Source: Rosistilla carotiformis
GTDB lineage: Bacteria > Planctomycetota > Planctomycetia > Pirellulales > Pirellulaceae
Direction of reading: 5' to 3'
DNA length: 64,000 nucleotides
Assembly: GCF_007753095.1 (NCBI RefSeq)
Contig: NZ_CP036348.1
Coordinates: 5,247,411-5,311,410, forward strand
Part shown: piece by piece, positions 34,584 through 43,231 of the stretch
How positions within the stretch are numbered: position 1 is the stretch's first letter
Layout: each line of letters opens with the position of its first letter
Program-made: the position numbers and the translations under genes
Notes under the pieces: model-generated
The model's database searches: none
What the model was told of the DNA's origin: nothing
Seen by the model: the letters and a program-made list of their open reading frames with translations, nothing else

Positions 34584-36413
34584 TTACGTCCCGGCTTCTT
34601 GTCTCCGCGGGCCGAGGGCGGCGACGATTTCGTCGACTGCCGATTCGGGCAACGTGGGAAGGATCGCTTCGACTTTTGGGATCTCTGCCGCGGGAAGGTC
34701 GCCCGCCAGCTGCGTTATCCAGTACAGGCCGTATCCGCTACTCTTGCTGCCCAGTTTTTCGATCGCCGCGATCCAGCTGTCGGTCGCTTCGGCGTGACCG
34801 ATGCGGATCATCACCGCCACGACGTTGCGAAGCTCATAGACGCGGGCGCTTCGTTTCAAAAGAGCGGCAAACTTCGTCGAAAGATATTCGTCCAGCGGCG
34901 GTGTCGACACGGTCGCCAGTTCGGTCACCGCCTCCAGATCGTCTTGAGCAATCGCGTCGTCGAGCCAAGCGGGATCCCAAACCCGCGGTCGGGATGGGGC
35001 GGCTTCGTCGCCATCGCTGTCGCGATGCGCCGCGGCGACGCGGGAGTGCATGTACCAGAGATCGCGATCGCCACCGTAGACGATGAAACGCTGAACCGCC
35101 TCGTGCCGCTGTTTCGCTTTCCCTCGCGACTTGCTGCCGACTTGATAGTAGGGGGAGAAGACTTTGTAGACTTCTTGCGGCGTCAACGACTCGACTCCCG
35201 CTCGCAAACAGTTCACAAAAATATCATCAGGCAACTCATCGCGACTCTCGACAAGCAATTGATGCATCGACGCCGCGCCGGTGCTGAGCATCACCTGCGT
35301 CAACTGCTGCACCACGTCGGCACCGGAGACCGGCGTCCCCTTGAGCGCCGTCAACGCAGGGTGCTGCGCAAACAGCCACTGCAACAATTCCAACGTCGGC
35401 TCATCGCTGCGTTCTTGCAACGTCAACAACAACGTATGGAAACGGACAAGCGACGGGCCAAGCTTGGTACGCGTTTTCGATTCGAGCAAATCGGTCGCTT
35501 GTTGCCGGACCGTCTCCCGCGCGACTTCGGCCAACGTGGCGCTTGCGTTCTGACTGACCGGGATCGCGGCCAGTTCGAGATCCTTTGAATTCAAAGCGGC
35601 GGAATAGATGGCGATGGTTTTGTCGTCGTCGAATCGGGCCAGTCGTTCCAGGGCGACACGACGGACCTCTTTGGAACGCGCCTTGGCTTGGTCGTGCAGA
35701 TGCGGCAGGTCGTCGTCGGAATCGCCAAGGCATCCGAGCGCGGCAATCTTCATCTCTTTCGAACCGTTTTCAAACGCTTCCAAGACCAGCGGGCGAGCGG
35801 CTTGCGGATCCAAGCGGTAGAGCGTTCGCAACCGCCGTACGTTCCCAGCCCGTCCCTTGATGTCGATCTCTTTGGCGATCAACGGCACGATCGCGCGGCC
35901 GTAACCGGGCAGGATCCGATCGGCGACAAAATCGGCCAGTTCGGGATAGGTATCGTCCAACGCGGCGACTGCCAAATTGATGATCCTCAAATCGGCAAAC
36001 GCTCCCTGATCGAAGGCCTCGCGAATCGTTTCCATCCGCCCCGAACCGGTCGAGGTAAGGGCTTCGATCAAGGGCTTCATCAACTTGGCCGAAACCTGAG
36101 TCGTCTGGGTTCCGAGGCTGGACGTCGCGATCGGCTCCAGATCGCCCTGGATCGTCGTTTGCCCCTGCGTATAAAGGATGGCCGAGACGAGAGAGCTGAG
36201 GTCCAACAGCGCCTGCGCCGATTCGTCGGCCGGCGCGTCAACAAGCCGTTGGATCGACGCGGCGACCTGTCCGAATACGGGAGCCTTGGCGGCCGACTTC
36301 TCCAACGGATCCACCAGTTTGGTCAAACGGAAGTCCCCGGCGGCGAGATTACTGCCAGCGATCGCGAGCCGCCGCGTTTCGTCATAGACTTGATTTAAGA
36401 CCGCTAGACTCAT
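34584..36413 (-). CDS. HEAT-repeat-like cytoplasmic protein
   Basis: 609 residues, nearly all alpha-helical, with HEAT-like units in the middle (LYRLDPQAARPLVLEAFENG, KEMKIAALGCLGDSDDDLPH, KEVRRVALERLARFDDDKT). There is no signal peptide. The C-terminal third is also helical (WLDDAIAQDDLEAVTELATV, then LGSKSSGYGLYWITQLAGDL). Such proteins occur in planctomycetes near MoxR/VWA/SWIM-type gene sets, and one VWA protein of that type lies at 25214, but they are not adjacent. Specific role not recognised. Confidence 0.7.
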   Translation of the reverse strand: MSLAVLNQVYDETRRLAIAGSNLAAGDFRLTKLVDPLEKSAAKAPVFGQVAASIQRLVDAPADESAQALLDLSSLVSAILYTQGQTTIQGDLEPIATSSLGTQTTQVSAKLMKPLIEALTSTGSGRMETIREAFDQGAFADLRIINLAVAALDDTYPELADFVADRILPGYGRAIVPLIAKEIDIKGRAGNVRRLRTLYRLDPQAARPLVLEAFENGSKEMKIAALGCLGDSDDDLPHLHDQAKARSKEVRRVALERLARFDDDKTIAIYSAALNSKDLELAAIPVSQNASATLAEVARETVRQQATDLLESKTRTKLGPSLVRFHTLLLTLQERSDEPTLELLQWLFAQHPALTALKGTPVSGADVVQQLTQVMLSTGAASMHQLLVESRDELPDDIFVNCLRAGVESLTPQEVYKVFSPYYQVGSKSRGKAKQRHEAVQRFIVYGGDRDLWYMHSRVAAAHRDSDGDEAAPSRPRVWDPAWLDDAIAQDDLEAVTELATVSTPPLDEYLSTKFAALLKRSARVYELRNVVAVMIRIGHAEATDSWIAAIEKLGSKSSGYGLYWITQLAGDLPAAEIPKVEAILPTLPESAVDEIVAALGPRRQEAGT

Positions 36414-36568
36414 CGGGCGTTTCCTGGGAGCGATGGTTTCTCGAAAAGCGTGAGCTAAGTCACATAGGGCATCTGGCCGCAGCGGTACAATTGTAGGCCT
36501 GCCCGGTCGCGCCGAGCAACTGTTCTCATCTTCTCTTCGCTTATCCGATCTCGATCAGGAGCAATCGC

Positions 36569-37654
36569 ATGAAATCCCTCCTCGCCATCGCGATGGCTGT
36601 CGTCGCCGCCGCGACCTCCGCACGCGCCGACGATTCCCCCACGGCGCCCGCCGACGATTTGGTCCCCCGTTATTTTTTGGCCATGGTCCATGCTCCCGAG
36701 GTCCATGCCGAACTGGAGCTCTCCGAAGCGCAGATCGCAGATTTGGAAAACGTCTTCCAAAGTGTCGATTCGACTTGGTTTCAATCGCGTCTGCTGCCTG
36801 CCGACCAACAGAACAAGATCATCGATCAGACCGAGCTACCGGTTCGCAAGTGGTTCGCCGACAACACATCTGCGAAACAACAGCAACGACTGAAGCAACT
36901 GGAATGTTATTCGCAAGGCGTGCGGATGCTGTTGACCGATGAGATGGCGACGCAGTTGGATATCGATCGCGGCCAACAAACCAAGCTGATCGCGTTGGCA
37001 AAGACCTGTCGCGATCTGGAACAACGCCTTCAGAAGGCGGCCGCCGCCAAACAGCCGACCGACGAACTGACCGAGAAATTGCAAAAGGCAGTCGCCGCGG
37101 AACGCGAGGGCTACAAACAGGTGCTCAAGCCACAGCAGATCCAAAAACTGGGGCAGGTTTTGGGAGAGCCCTTCGACACCGGCCAGCTGAAGCGGACCTA
37201 TCCGATGGCTCCCGAATTCGTCGCCGTCGAACACTGGATCAATTCGCCGCCGCTGCAGATCCGCGAGCTGAAAGGGAAGGTGGTGCTGGTTCATTTTTAT
37301 GCGTTCCAGTGTTACAACTGCCACGCCAACTTTGCTCATTACCAACGCTGGCATCGCGAACTGCGCGACAAGGGCGTCGTCGTGGTCGGTATCCAAACGC
37401 CGGAGACCTCGCGGGAACGCGATCCCCGGGCGGTGCAGGCCGCGGCGGTCGAGCGTCATCTGGAGTTTCCGATCCTTGTCGACCTGGGTTCGCAAAATTG
37501 GCGTGCCTGGGGAAACACGATGTGGCCAACCGTCTACGTCGTCGACAAACAGGGGTACATCCGACACTGGTGGCAAGGTGAATTGAATTGGCAAGGGGCG
37601 ACCGGGGACAAGACGATCGAGGACCTGGTCGAACAATTGCTTCAAGAAGGCTAA
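36569..37654 (+). CDS. Secreted thioredoxin-like (TlpA/redoxin) protein
   Basis: 361 residues with a signal peptide (KSLLAIAMAVVAAATSARAD). Residues about 30-200 are helical and Gln-rich (KQQQRLKQLECYSQGVRMLL). The thioredoxin-like domain (about 225-355) contains VVLVHFYAFQCYNCHANFAH, a GVVVVGIQTPET block, and the cis-Pro loop MWPTVYVVDKQG. The active site is Cys-Tyr-Asn-Cys-His. This fits TlpA/DipZ-like periplasmic redox proteins, but CYNCH is also a c-type heme motif. Confidence 0.82.
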   Translation: MKSLLAIAMAVVAAATSARADDSPTAPADDLVPRYFLAMVHAPEVHAELELSEAQIADLENVFQSVDSTWFQSRLLPADQQNKIIDQTELPVRKWFADNTSAKQQQRLKQLECYSQGVRMLLTDEMATQLDIDRGQQTKLIALAKTCRDLEQRLQKAAAAKQPTDELTEKLQKAVAAEREGYKQVLKPQQIQKLGQVLGEPFDTGQLKRTYPMAPEFVAVEHWINSPPLQIRELKGKVVLVHFYAFQCYNCHANFAHYQRWHRELRDKGVVVVGIQTPETSRERDPRAVQAAAVERHLEFPILVDLGSQNWRAWGNTMWPTVYVVDKQGYIRHWWQGELNWQGATGDKTIEDLVEQLLQEG

Positions 37655-37785
37655 GCCGCACCGATCGATTGGTGACTCTGTAGAAATGGGCTCCATCGGC
37701 CATAGCCCGTTGGTGTGCGCGGTCGCTTTGTGCGACAATATGACCTCGGATCTTTCGATTTGACGTCGGTCAGCGAGCCACAGTT

Positions 37786-38394
37786 TTGTCCCAATCCACC
37801 ACTCAATTTCTGCTCGACCGCGCCCGCGAAGGGGACGCCGACGCTTTTGGCGAGCTGCTGGAACAGTATCGCAGCTATCTGTGGATTCTAGCGCATCGCT
37901 ATCTCGACGATCGGTTGCGGCAACGGATCGATCCGGCCGATCTGGTTCAGATCACGTTCATGGAAGCCCAACGCGACCTTCCCGCGTTTCGAGGCCAGGA
38001 ACCGGCGGCGTTTGTCGTTTGGATCCGCAACATCTTGCGGAACAACCTCGCGTCGGCGGTCGCTCGGCACGTGATCACTCAAAAACGCTCGGTCGCTCAC
38101 GAAGTTCGGCTGGCCAACGATTCATCGCGCGGTCCGGGACTGGCGGGACAATTGGCGGGCAGCACGACCAGCCCCAGCCAACAGATCATGCGGGCGGAGA
38201 CTTCGCAGGCGCTGTTGGACGCGTTGGATCAATTGCCCGAGATGCAGGCGGCGGCGATCAAGCTGCGTTATATGGAGGGGCTGAACATGAAAGAGATCAG
38301 CGAAGCCGTCGGGAAGACCGAGATGGCTGTCGGCGGACTGTTGAAGCGAGGGCTGAAACGGCTGCGGGAAATTCTGTTGGACGAGAGCCAATAG
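37786..38394 (+). CDS. ECF-type RNA polymerase sigma factor (planctomycete type)
   Basis: 202 residues from a TTG start. Sigma region 2 spans about residues 15-85 (FGELLEQYRSYLWILAHRYL, DPADLVQITFMEAQRDL), and region 4 about 140-195 (ALDQLPEMQAAAIKLRYMEG, MKEISEAVGKTEMAVGGLLK). The kinase gene starts 62 bp downstream. In planctomycetes such sigma factors are commonly paired with Ser/Thr kinases, so the kinase probably controls it by phosphorylation or binding. Confidence 0.88.
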   Translation: MSQSTTQFLLDRAREGDADAFGELLEQYRSYLWILAHRYLDDRLRQRIDPADLVQITFMEAQRDLPAFRGQEPAAFVVWIRNILRNNLASAVARHVITQKRSVAHEVRLANDSSRGPGLAGQLAGSTTSPSQQIMRAETSQALLDALDQLPEMQAAAIKLRYMEGLNMKEISEAVGKTEMAVGGLLKRGLKRLREILLDESQ

Positions 38395-38456
38395 TCTGGT
38401 CCACAATACGAACACTTAAATGAAGCAATTCGTGAATTGAGAGCGGTAAAACGGGG

Positions 38457-40619
38457 ATGCCTGATCCAACAAGTTCCAATCAACCGGAGGAGTCCGATCT
38501 TCCCGATCCGATCGACGAGGCGTTTGTCGCGTATTTAAAAGCGCGCGATGCGGGTGGATCGGACAGCCGCGCCGACTTCATCGAACGATTCCCCGAACTG
38601 AAGTCGCAGCTCTCCGAACTTCTCGACGCCGCCGATCTGATCGAACAACTGGCGGGCTCCAACGGTGCGACTGAAAAGGCCGATCCCGCGGCTGATACGC
38701 GGGCGGGCGTGCGGATCGACAGCATCGGCGACGATCTCGAAGCCACGCTAGCGATCACGCCGGTCCCAGGAGAGGGCGCCGGTCCGCAGTTGCCCTTTGA
38801 AATGGGGGACTACGTTCTGGAGAGCGTTCTCGGACGCGGCGGCATGGGAGTCGTCTACCTTGGTCACCAGAAGAATCTCGATCGGCCGGTCGCCGTGAAG
38901 ATGATTCGGTCGGGCGTGCTGGCCGGCCGCGATGAGATCAAGCGTTTCTGTTCCGAAGCCAAAGCGGCGGCGAAGTTGAAGCATCCCAATATTGTTGCGG
39001 TGCATCATTTTGGTCTCGAGGCGGGGCACTACTATTTTTCGATGGACTACGTCGAAGGCTTCGATCTTTCGAAGAAGGTCGACGACGGACCTCAGGACTG
39101 TCGCGAGGCAGCGCGGTATGTCCGCGATGTCGCCGCGGCGATTCACCATGCCCACCAACGGGGCTTGCTGCATCGCGATCTGAAGCCGGGCAACGTCTTG
39201 ATCGATGCATGCGACCAAGTCCACGTGACCGATTTTGGATTGGCCAAACATGTCGATGCCGAGAGCAGTCTGACGAACAGCGGCGCCGCGATCGGAACGC
39301 CGAATTACATGGCTCCCGAACAGGCCAGCGGCGACCACGAAGCGACCTGCCCACAATCGGATGTCTACTCGCTGGGGGCGATCCTATTCGCCTTGATCAC
39401 CGGTCGGCCGCCGTTTGTCACCGATTCGGTGATGCAGACATTGATGCAGGTGATCCATCGGCCAGCGCCGGCGCTCCGATCGTTCTGCGATGCGCCGGCA
39501 GATCTCGAAACGATCGTCGAGAAGTGTTTGCAGAAAGAGCCGCAGCAGCGTTACGCGACGGCCGAAGCGTTGGCGGATGATCTGGATCGTTTTTTGAATG
39601 GCCAGCCGATTAGGGCTCGCCCGCGCACGCCGCTGCAACGCGGGCTCGATTGGCTGTCGGAAGTGCCGATCTTCGCTGCGCTGATCGGACGCCGGTTAAT
39701 GCATACGTCCGACAGCCATCGGCGCTTTCAATCGATGATGTTGTTGCTGGTCTTATCGCTGCCGATGATCCTGGCCGCCGTTTTGTTTGGCGCTCGAATG
39801 CTGCACGACCGCTTGCCATCGGAGCCGAAGATCGCGGGAGGCCCGACCGGGGATGTCTATGCCCATGTCGCCGGTGAGCTGGCCAACCGGTTGCAACAAG
39901 CGGTTGATCGTCCCGTCGAAGCGTTGACGACCGAGGGATCGGTTGACAATCTAAAACGTTTGCTGGCCGGCGACGTCGACCTGGCGATCTTGCAAGCCAG
40001 CGCCGTCCGTGGCGAACAGGTGAGCGTGATTGCACCACTGTATTATGAGGCCCTGCATCTGATCGCGCGCAGCAATCTGGAAATTAAGAAGCTTTCACAG
40101 ATCGTTGGAGAACGCGTGGCGATCGGTAGCCAGCAGAGCGGTTCGCAATTGGCGGCTCACATGCTGTTCGATTCGCTAGGGCTGGACAATGGCGAGGTTG
40201 AATTTGTCTACCAACCGTTCCAGCAGTCACGGCTGGACGAAACGATTCCCATCTCGATCGTCTGCGTTGCCCGAGGTAGCAAGATCGTGGCTGCCGCGTT
40301 GCAGAGTAAGCAGTTCCGGCTGCTGGCGGTGGACGATCCACTCAATATCTCGTTGGACCATCCAACGCTGCGGCCGTTGCAGATCTTGCCGACCGATTAT
40401 CCGGCGGCGGACCTGCCCGAGGACGGGATCGCGACCGTTGGCACCACCGCGTTTCTGGCGACCCGTCGCAACGCGCCGTCGGTGCTGGTAACCGCAACGC
40501 TCGAAGCACTCTATCGGAACGAAATCTCCGTGCCGCGAATGATCACACGTCAACAAGCCGCAGAATGGCAAGGCTTGGCCCTACATCCTGCGGCTCGCGC
40601 GTTTTACGAATCGGAGTGA
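38457..40619 (+). CDS. Ser/Thr protein kinase with a TAXI-type solute-receptor sensor domain
   Basis: 720 residues. The N-terminal 60 residues (AFVAYLKARDAGGSDSRADF, FPELKSQLSELL) are of the kind found in sigma-factor-linked planctomycete kinases. The kinase domain (about 118-380) is complete: GRGGMGVVYLG, VAVKMIRSG, LHRDLKPGNVLI, VTDFGLAKHV and GTPNYMAPEQAS. One transmembrane helix lies near 425-446. The C-terminal about 260 residues outside the membrane read as a TAXI/NMT1-like solute receptor (DVYAHVAGELANRLQQAVDR, LLAGDVDLAILQASAV, VIAPLYYEALHLIARSNLEI, GSQQSGSQLAAHMLFDSLG). This makes it a likely one-component receptor kinase. It is 62 bp after the ECF sigma gene. Confidence 0.85.
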   Translation: MPDPTSSNQPEESDLPDPIDEAFVAYLKARDAGGSDSRADFIERFPELKSQLSELLDAADLIEQLAGSNGATEKADPAADTRAGVRIDSIGDDLEATLAITPVPGEGAGPQLPFEMGDYVLESVLGRGGMGVVYLGHQKNLDRPVAVKMIRSGVLAGRDEIKRFCSEAKAAAKLKHPNIVAVHHFGLEAGHYYFSMDYVEGFDLSKKVDDGPQDCREAARYVRDVAAAIHHAHQRGLLHRDLKPGNVLIDACDQVHVTDFGLAKHVDAESSLTNSGAAIGTPNYMAPEQASGDHEATCPQSDVYSLGAILFALITGRPPFVTDSVMQTLMQVIHRPAPALRSFCDAPADLETIVEKCLQKEPQQRYATAEALADDLDRFLNGQPIRARPRTPLQRGLDWLSEVPIFAALIGRRLMHTSDSHRRFQSMMLLLVLSLPMILAAVLFGARMLHDRLPSEPKIAGGPTGDVYAHVAGELANRLQQAVDRPVEALTTEGSVDNLKRLLAGDVDLAILQASAVRGEQVSVIAPLYYEALHLIARSNLEIKKLSQIVGERVAIGSQQSGSQLAAHMLFDSLGLDNGEVEFVYQPFQQSRLDETIPISIVCVARGSKIVAAALQSKQFRLLAVDDPLNISLDHPTLRPLQILPTDYPAADLPEDGIATVGTTAFLATRRNAPSVLVTATLEALYRNEISVPRMITRQQAAEWQGLALHPAARAFYESE

Positions 40620-40627
40620 GGTTCGTC

Positions 40628-42178
40628 TTAGATTCGCAAGATCGCATCGATTCCCAGCATGAACTGGTTGTCGTCGTTGCCATCGTCAAACGGTTGACGG
40701 ACGGCAGTGCCATCGAACCAATCGGCCCGCAGTTCAGGGCGAATCGTTAGGCTCTTGGAAACCGCTAGATTCAAACCGGCCGACAGGCTGTAGAAGTCGC
40801 CCACAAATGGCGGATCGTTGGGGTTACTGGATCGGTTCAAACCGACGCGTGTCCCCTCTTCGTCGCGGAACCATTCGAACCGCAACGCACCCTTCACGCA
40901 GTCGCTGAAGCTGTAGGTGAGGTATTGGTCGATTCCGTACCAATCGGCTCGGCTGCCGTCGGCGGCACCCTCTTCTTGGAAGCCCAACCAGTGATGGAAC
41001 ACGTAGTCCAAACGTTTGGTCACGGGCAACGCCATCAACCAGCTGTAACGTGTGCGGTTGGTGAAGTCGGGATTCAATGCGTTGCCAGAGAGGTTGTTGC
41101 TCGAATCGCCCGTCGTGATCGCAAACGAGGTCCACGCATTGCTCGACTGAGAATCGTAGCGGACCTTCCCGATGAAGCCGGGCTTATCGCTCTCGCGATC
41201 TAACGAATCCCAGCCGTTGTGAATTCCCAGGTTAAAGCTCAACGCGTCGGTTGGGCGGACGTTCAACTGGGCACCCCAGTGAGTGAACGGACCGGCAAAT
41301 TGGTAGCTGTAGGATTTGCTGTAGAAGAAGTTATCCGGTGCCATGACTCCTTCGTAACCGACAACCGAATAGAAGTGACCGACCTGCAGCGAGACGTCTT
41401 CGTTTCCCATCGAAACATAAGCTTGTGGCAATGCCAAGCCATAATATTCGCCGTTCCAGCGAGCCGACCCATCGTCGCGGCGTTCCAAACCGTTGGACTG
41501 AGCCAACAAGTAGTCTTCGCCGTAGAGAATATCAATGCGGCCACCGATGCCAGCGCCATCACGTGGCAGCCGTTTCTCGACGATCATGTACAGCTGGTTC
41601 AACATCCCTTCGTTGCTACGATCGACAGCGTTGTAGGGCCCGTTGAACTTGCTGTCAGGGCTCGACGTGTTTCCGATGAAGCCGGCATCGACCCAACCCG
41701 AAATGTTCCAACCGCTGTGATTTCCTCCCAGCAATCCCAGCCCGAACAGGCCGTCGGCACAGCAACTGTCGCCACCAGCACTGTCGCAAAACAGTCCCCC
41801 CTTGCCGCAGCCGGAACCCCATCCGTCGCATCCCGCACCGGAACCGCTGTTGCAGCCGGCACCGCATCCGTCGCAACCGGCGATGGAACCGCTGTTGCAG
41901 CCGGCACCGCATCCGTCGCAACCGGCGATGGAACCGCTGTTGCAGCCGGCACCGCATCCGTCGCAACCGGCGTTGGAACCGCTGTTGCAACCGGATCCAC
42001 ACCCGTCGCAATCAGAAGCGAGGCCGCTACTGCAACCGGCAGCACAACCATCACCACGAATCATTCCGGCATCGCATTCGGAACCCGAACAGCTGGCGGG
42101 GTTGCCAGCCCATAAGGCGCTGTGTTGTGTGGCAATCGCCAGGGCGATCGACAGCGCACCCAAGATACTTTTCCGCAT
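40628..42178 (-). CDS. BBP2-type outer-membrane porin with N-terminal Cys/Gly repeats
   Basis: 516 residues from ATG at 42178, which begins a signal peptide (RKSILGALSIALAIATQHSA). Residues about 30-140 contain 21 Cys in Gly/Asp/Ser-rich repeats. From residue 150 a beta-barrel of the BBP2/OmpL-like family follows: WNISGWVDAGFIGNTSS, GGRIDILYGEDYLLAQSNG, LQVGHFYSVVGYEGVMAPDN, WGAQLNVRPTDALSFNLGIH, and the terminal strand FMLGIDAILRI with the aromatic/hydrophobic end of porins. The longer upstream start (ATG 42226) would put a leader before the signal peptide. It is divergent from the Fur-hemP locus. Confidence 0.82.
   Translation of the reverse strand: MRKSILGALSIALAIATQHSALWAGNPASCSGSECDAGMIRGDGCAAGCSSGLASDCDGCGSGCNSGSNAGCDGCGAGCNSGSIAGCDGCGAGCNSGSIAGCDGCGAGCNSGSGAGCDGWGSGCGKGGLFCDSAGGDSCCADGLFGLGLLGGNHSGWNISGWVDAGFIGNTSSPDSKFNGPYNAVDRSNEGMLNQLYMIVEKRLPRDGAGIGGRIDILYGEDYLLAQSNGLERRDDGSARWNGEYYGLALPQAYVSMGNEDVSLQVGHFYSVVGYEGVMAPDNFFYSKSYSYQFAGPFTHWGAQLNVRPTDALSFNLGIHNGWDSLDRESDKPGFIGKVRYDSQSSNAWTSFAITTGDSSNNLSGNALNPDFTNRTRYSWLMALPVTKRLDYVFHHWLGFQEEGAADGSRADWYGIDQYLTYSFSDCVKGALRFEWFRDEEGTRVGLNRSSNPNDPPFVGDFYSLSAGLNLAVSKSLTIRPELRADWFDGTAVRQPFDDGNDDNQFMLGIDAILRI
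41834..42013 (-). repeat. Tandem 45-bp coding repeats encoding 15-residue Cys units
   Basis: Four units of GCDGCGAGCNSGSIA type, each 45 bp, lie in the porin gene; the middle units are almost identical at the DNA level. A shorter, degenerate unit follows toward the barrel. Recombination between units is likely to vary the copy number. Confidence 0.88.
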
Positions 42179-42635
42179 CGTTATAGTTTCCCATCCTTGG
42201 AAGAACTTACGTGAAACACTGAACACCTTTGTTATCTACAAAAGTGTATGTCTCGGAATCGTCTCGGGCTGATCCGCGGGAACACGCAATGCCTAGGCTT
42301 GGCACTAAAATTGTTAAAATGCGATCTCCCATTGCGACAATTCGGAATCAATTACCAAGTCTCCTCAACCCCACCCACCCACGCAGCCCTTTGTCCGGAA
42401 CCAGCGAATCGAACGGCGTGCATCGCTTGCCTATCCTGCCCAATAGCACCCCATCGCTTTGAAAAGCGACGGCCCGAAAACGCATTTAATGAGAATCAGT
42501 ATCATTACTGTCTTGCATGGGGCACCATTTTTCACAACAATGGCAGCGTAAATGATTTTTGAAGCCACCCGCCGCAGCGCGGTTGCGACGGTTTCTAAGA
42601 ATCGAGACTTCCCGCCGTCAATCGGACCCTACGCA
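42179..42635. other. Intergenic region between porin and hemP
   Basis: About 455 bp, AT-rich around 42300-42360 and 42480-42550. It carries the Fur box at 42488-42506. The frame upstream of hemP stays open to an ATG at 42552, but the shorter start at 42636 is preferred for hemP. Confidence 0.5.
42488..42506. promoter_or_regulatory. Probable Fur box
   Basis: AATGAGAATCAGTATCATT contains a 7-1-7 dyad (TGAGAAT C AGTATCA) that differs from the consensus at one base per half. It lies about 130 bp upstream of hemP. Iron-repressed transcription of hemP, and perhaps of the divergent porin, is likely. Confidence 0.75.
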
Positions 42636-42812
42636 ATGGACTCGCCTAAGCCCCCCGTCGACCTCGCCCATCTCGGCGGCGCGGCGATCCTCCCCAAAGT
42701 ATTCGAGTTTTCCACGCTATCGGGAGATCGGCAGGAGGTTTGGATCGAGCTGGACGGGATCACCTACCGGTTGCGGAAGACCCGCCAAGGCAAACTAATC
42801 CTTACGAAATGA
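42636..42812 (+). CDS. hemP: HemP-like hemin uptake protein
   Basis: 58 residues. The HemP core is SGDRQEVWIELDGITYRLRK then TRQGKLILTK, which matches the family end almost exactly. HemP-type proteins are small factors in heme/iron uptake regulation. ATG at 42636 gives normal length; a longer frame from 42552 is open. A Fur box lies upstream, and a small Cys protein gene follows after 10 bp. Confidence 0.85.
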   Translation: MDSPKPPVDLAHLGGAAILPKVFEFSTLSGDRQEVWIELDGITYRLRKTRQGKLILTK

Positions 42813-42822
42813 GATCCTGTCG

Positions 42823-42993
42823 ATGGCCAAAGAACTCTGCAAACTTAAGAAGTCATTGCGTGGCGAAATCGGGATGTACGTCCGTTTGATCGATCAACCG
42901 ACCCACGTCTGCCTGAAGTGTGGACGCGCCGCGAACGATAAAAAGCTGCTCTGCAAACCACAGAGCATTGCCTCCGCGATGCAAAAGGCTTAA
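42823..42993 (+). CDS. Small Cys-containing protein downstream of hemP
   Basis: 56 residues starting MAKELCKLKKSLRGEIGMYV. The sequence HVCLKCGRAANDKKLLCKP has C-x2-C plus a further Cys, as in a small zinc ribbon or metal site. It starts 10 bp after hemP, ends with TAA at 42991, and is probably in the same iron-controlled operon. The family is not recognised; the strong sequence organisation and spacing argue for a real gene. Confidence 0.72.
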   Translation: MAKELCKLKKSLRGEIGMYVRLIDQPTHVCLKCGRAANDKKLLCKPQSIASAMQKA

Positions 42994-43231
42994 ACGCAGT
43001 AGCCCCGTTTGGCGGCAAACGCCACGACATTGAACTCTTTCTTCGCGGACTCTCCGATCGCTGCGAACCCTCGCGTTGGGAGCGGGTGGGTTGGACAGGT
43101 GCCGCTAGTCGGCTTCAAGCGTTATAAACAAACCTCCCCGGACATCCGTCCGGCGGTCTCCCGGTTTGTTGCGCTCGCGATGTTCGTTCCCCGCGAACCG
43201 GCTTCCTACGCATTCCTTTTAACCCAACCAA

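Noticed and set aside
41834-42013. Regular 45-bp repeats that could be mistaken for a CRISPR array
   Set aside because: The units are directly adjacent without spacers, keep reading frame, and encode Cys repeats of the porin.
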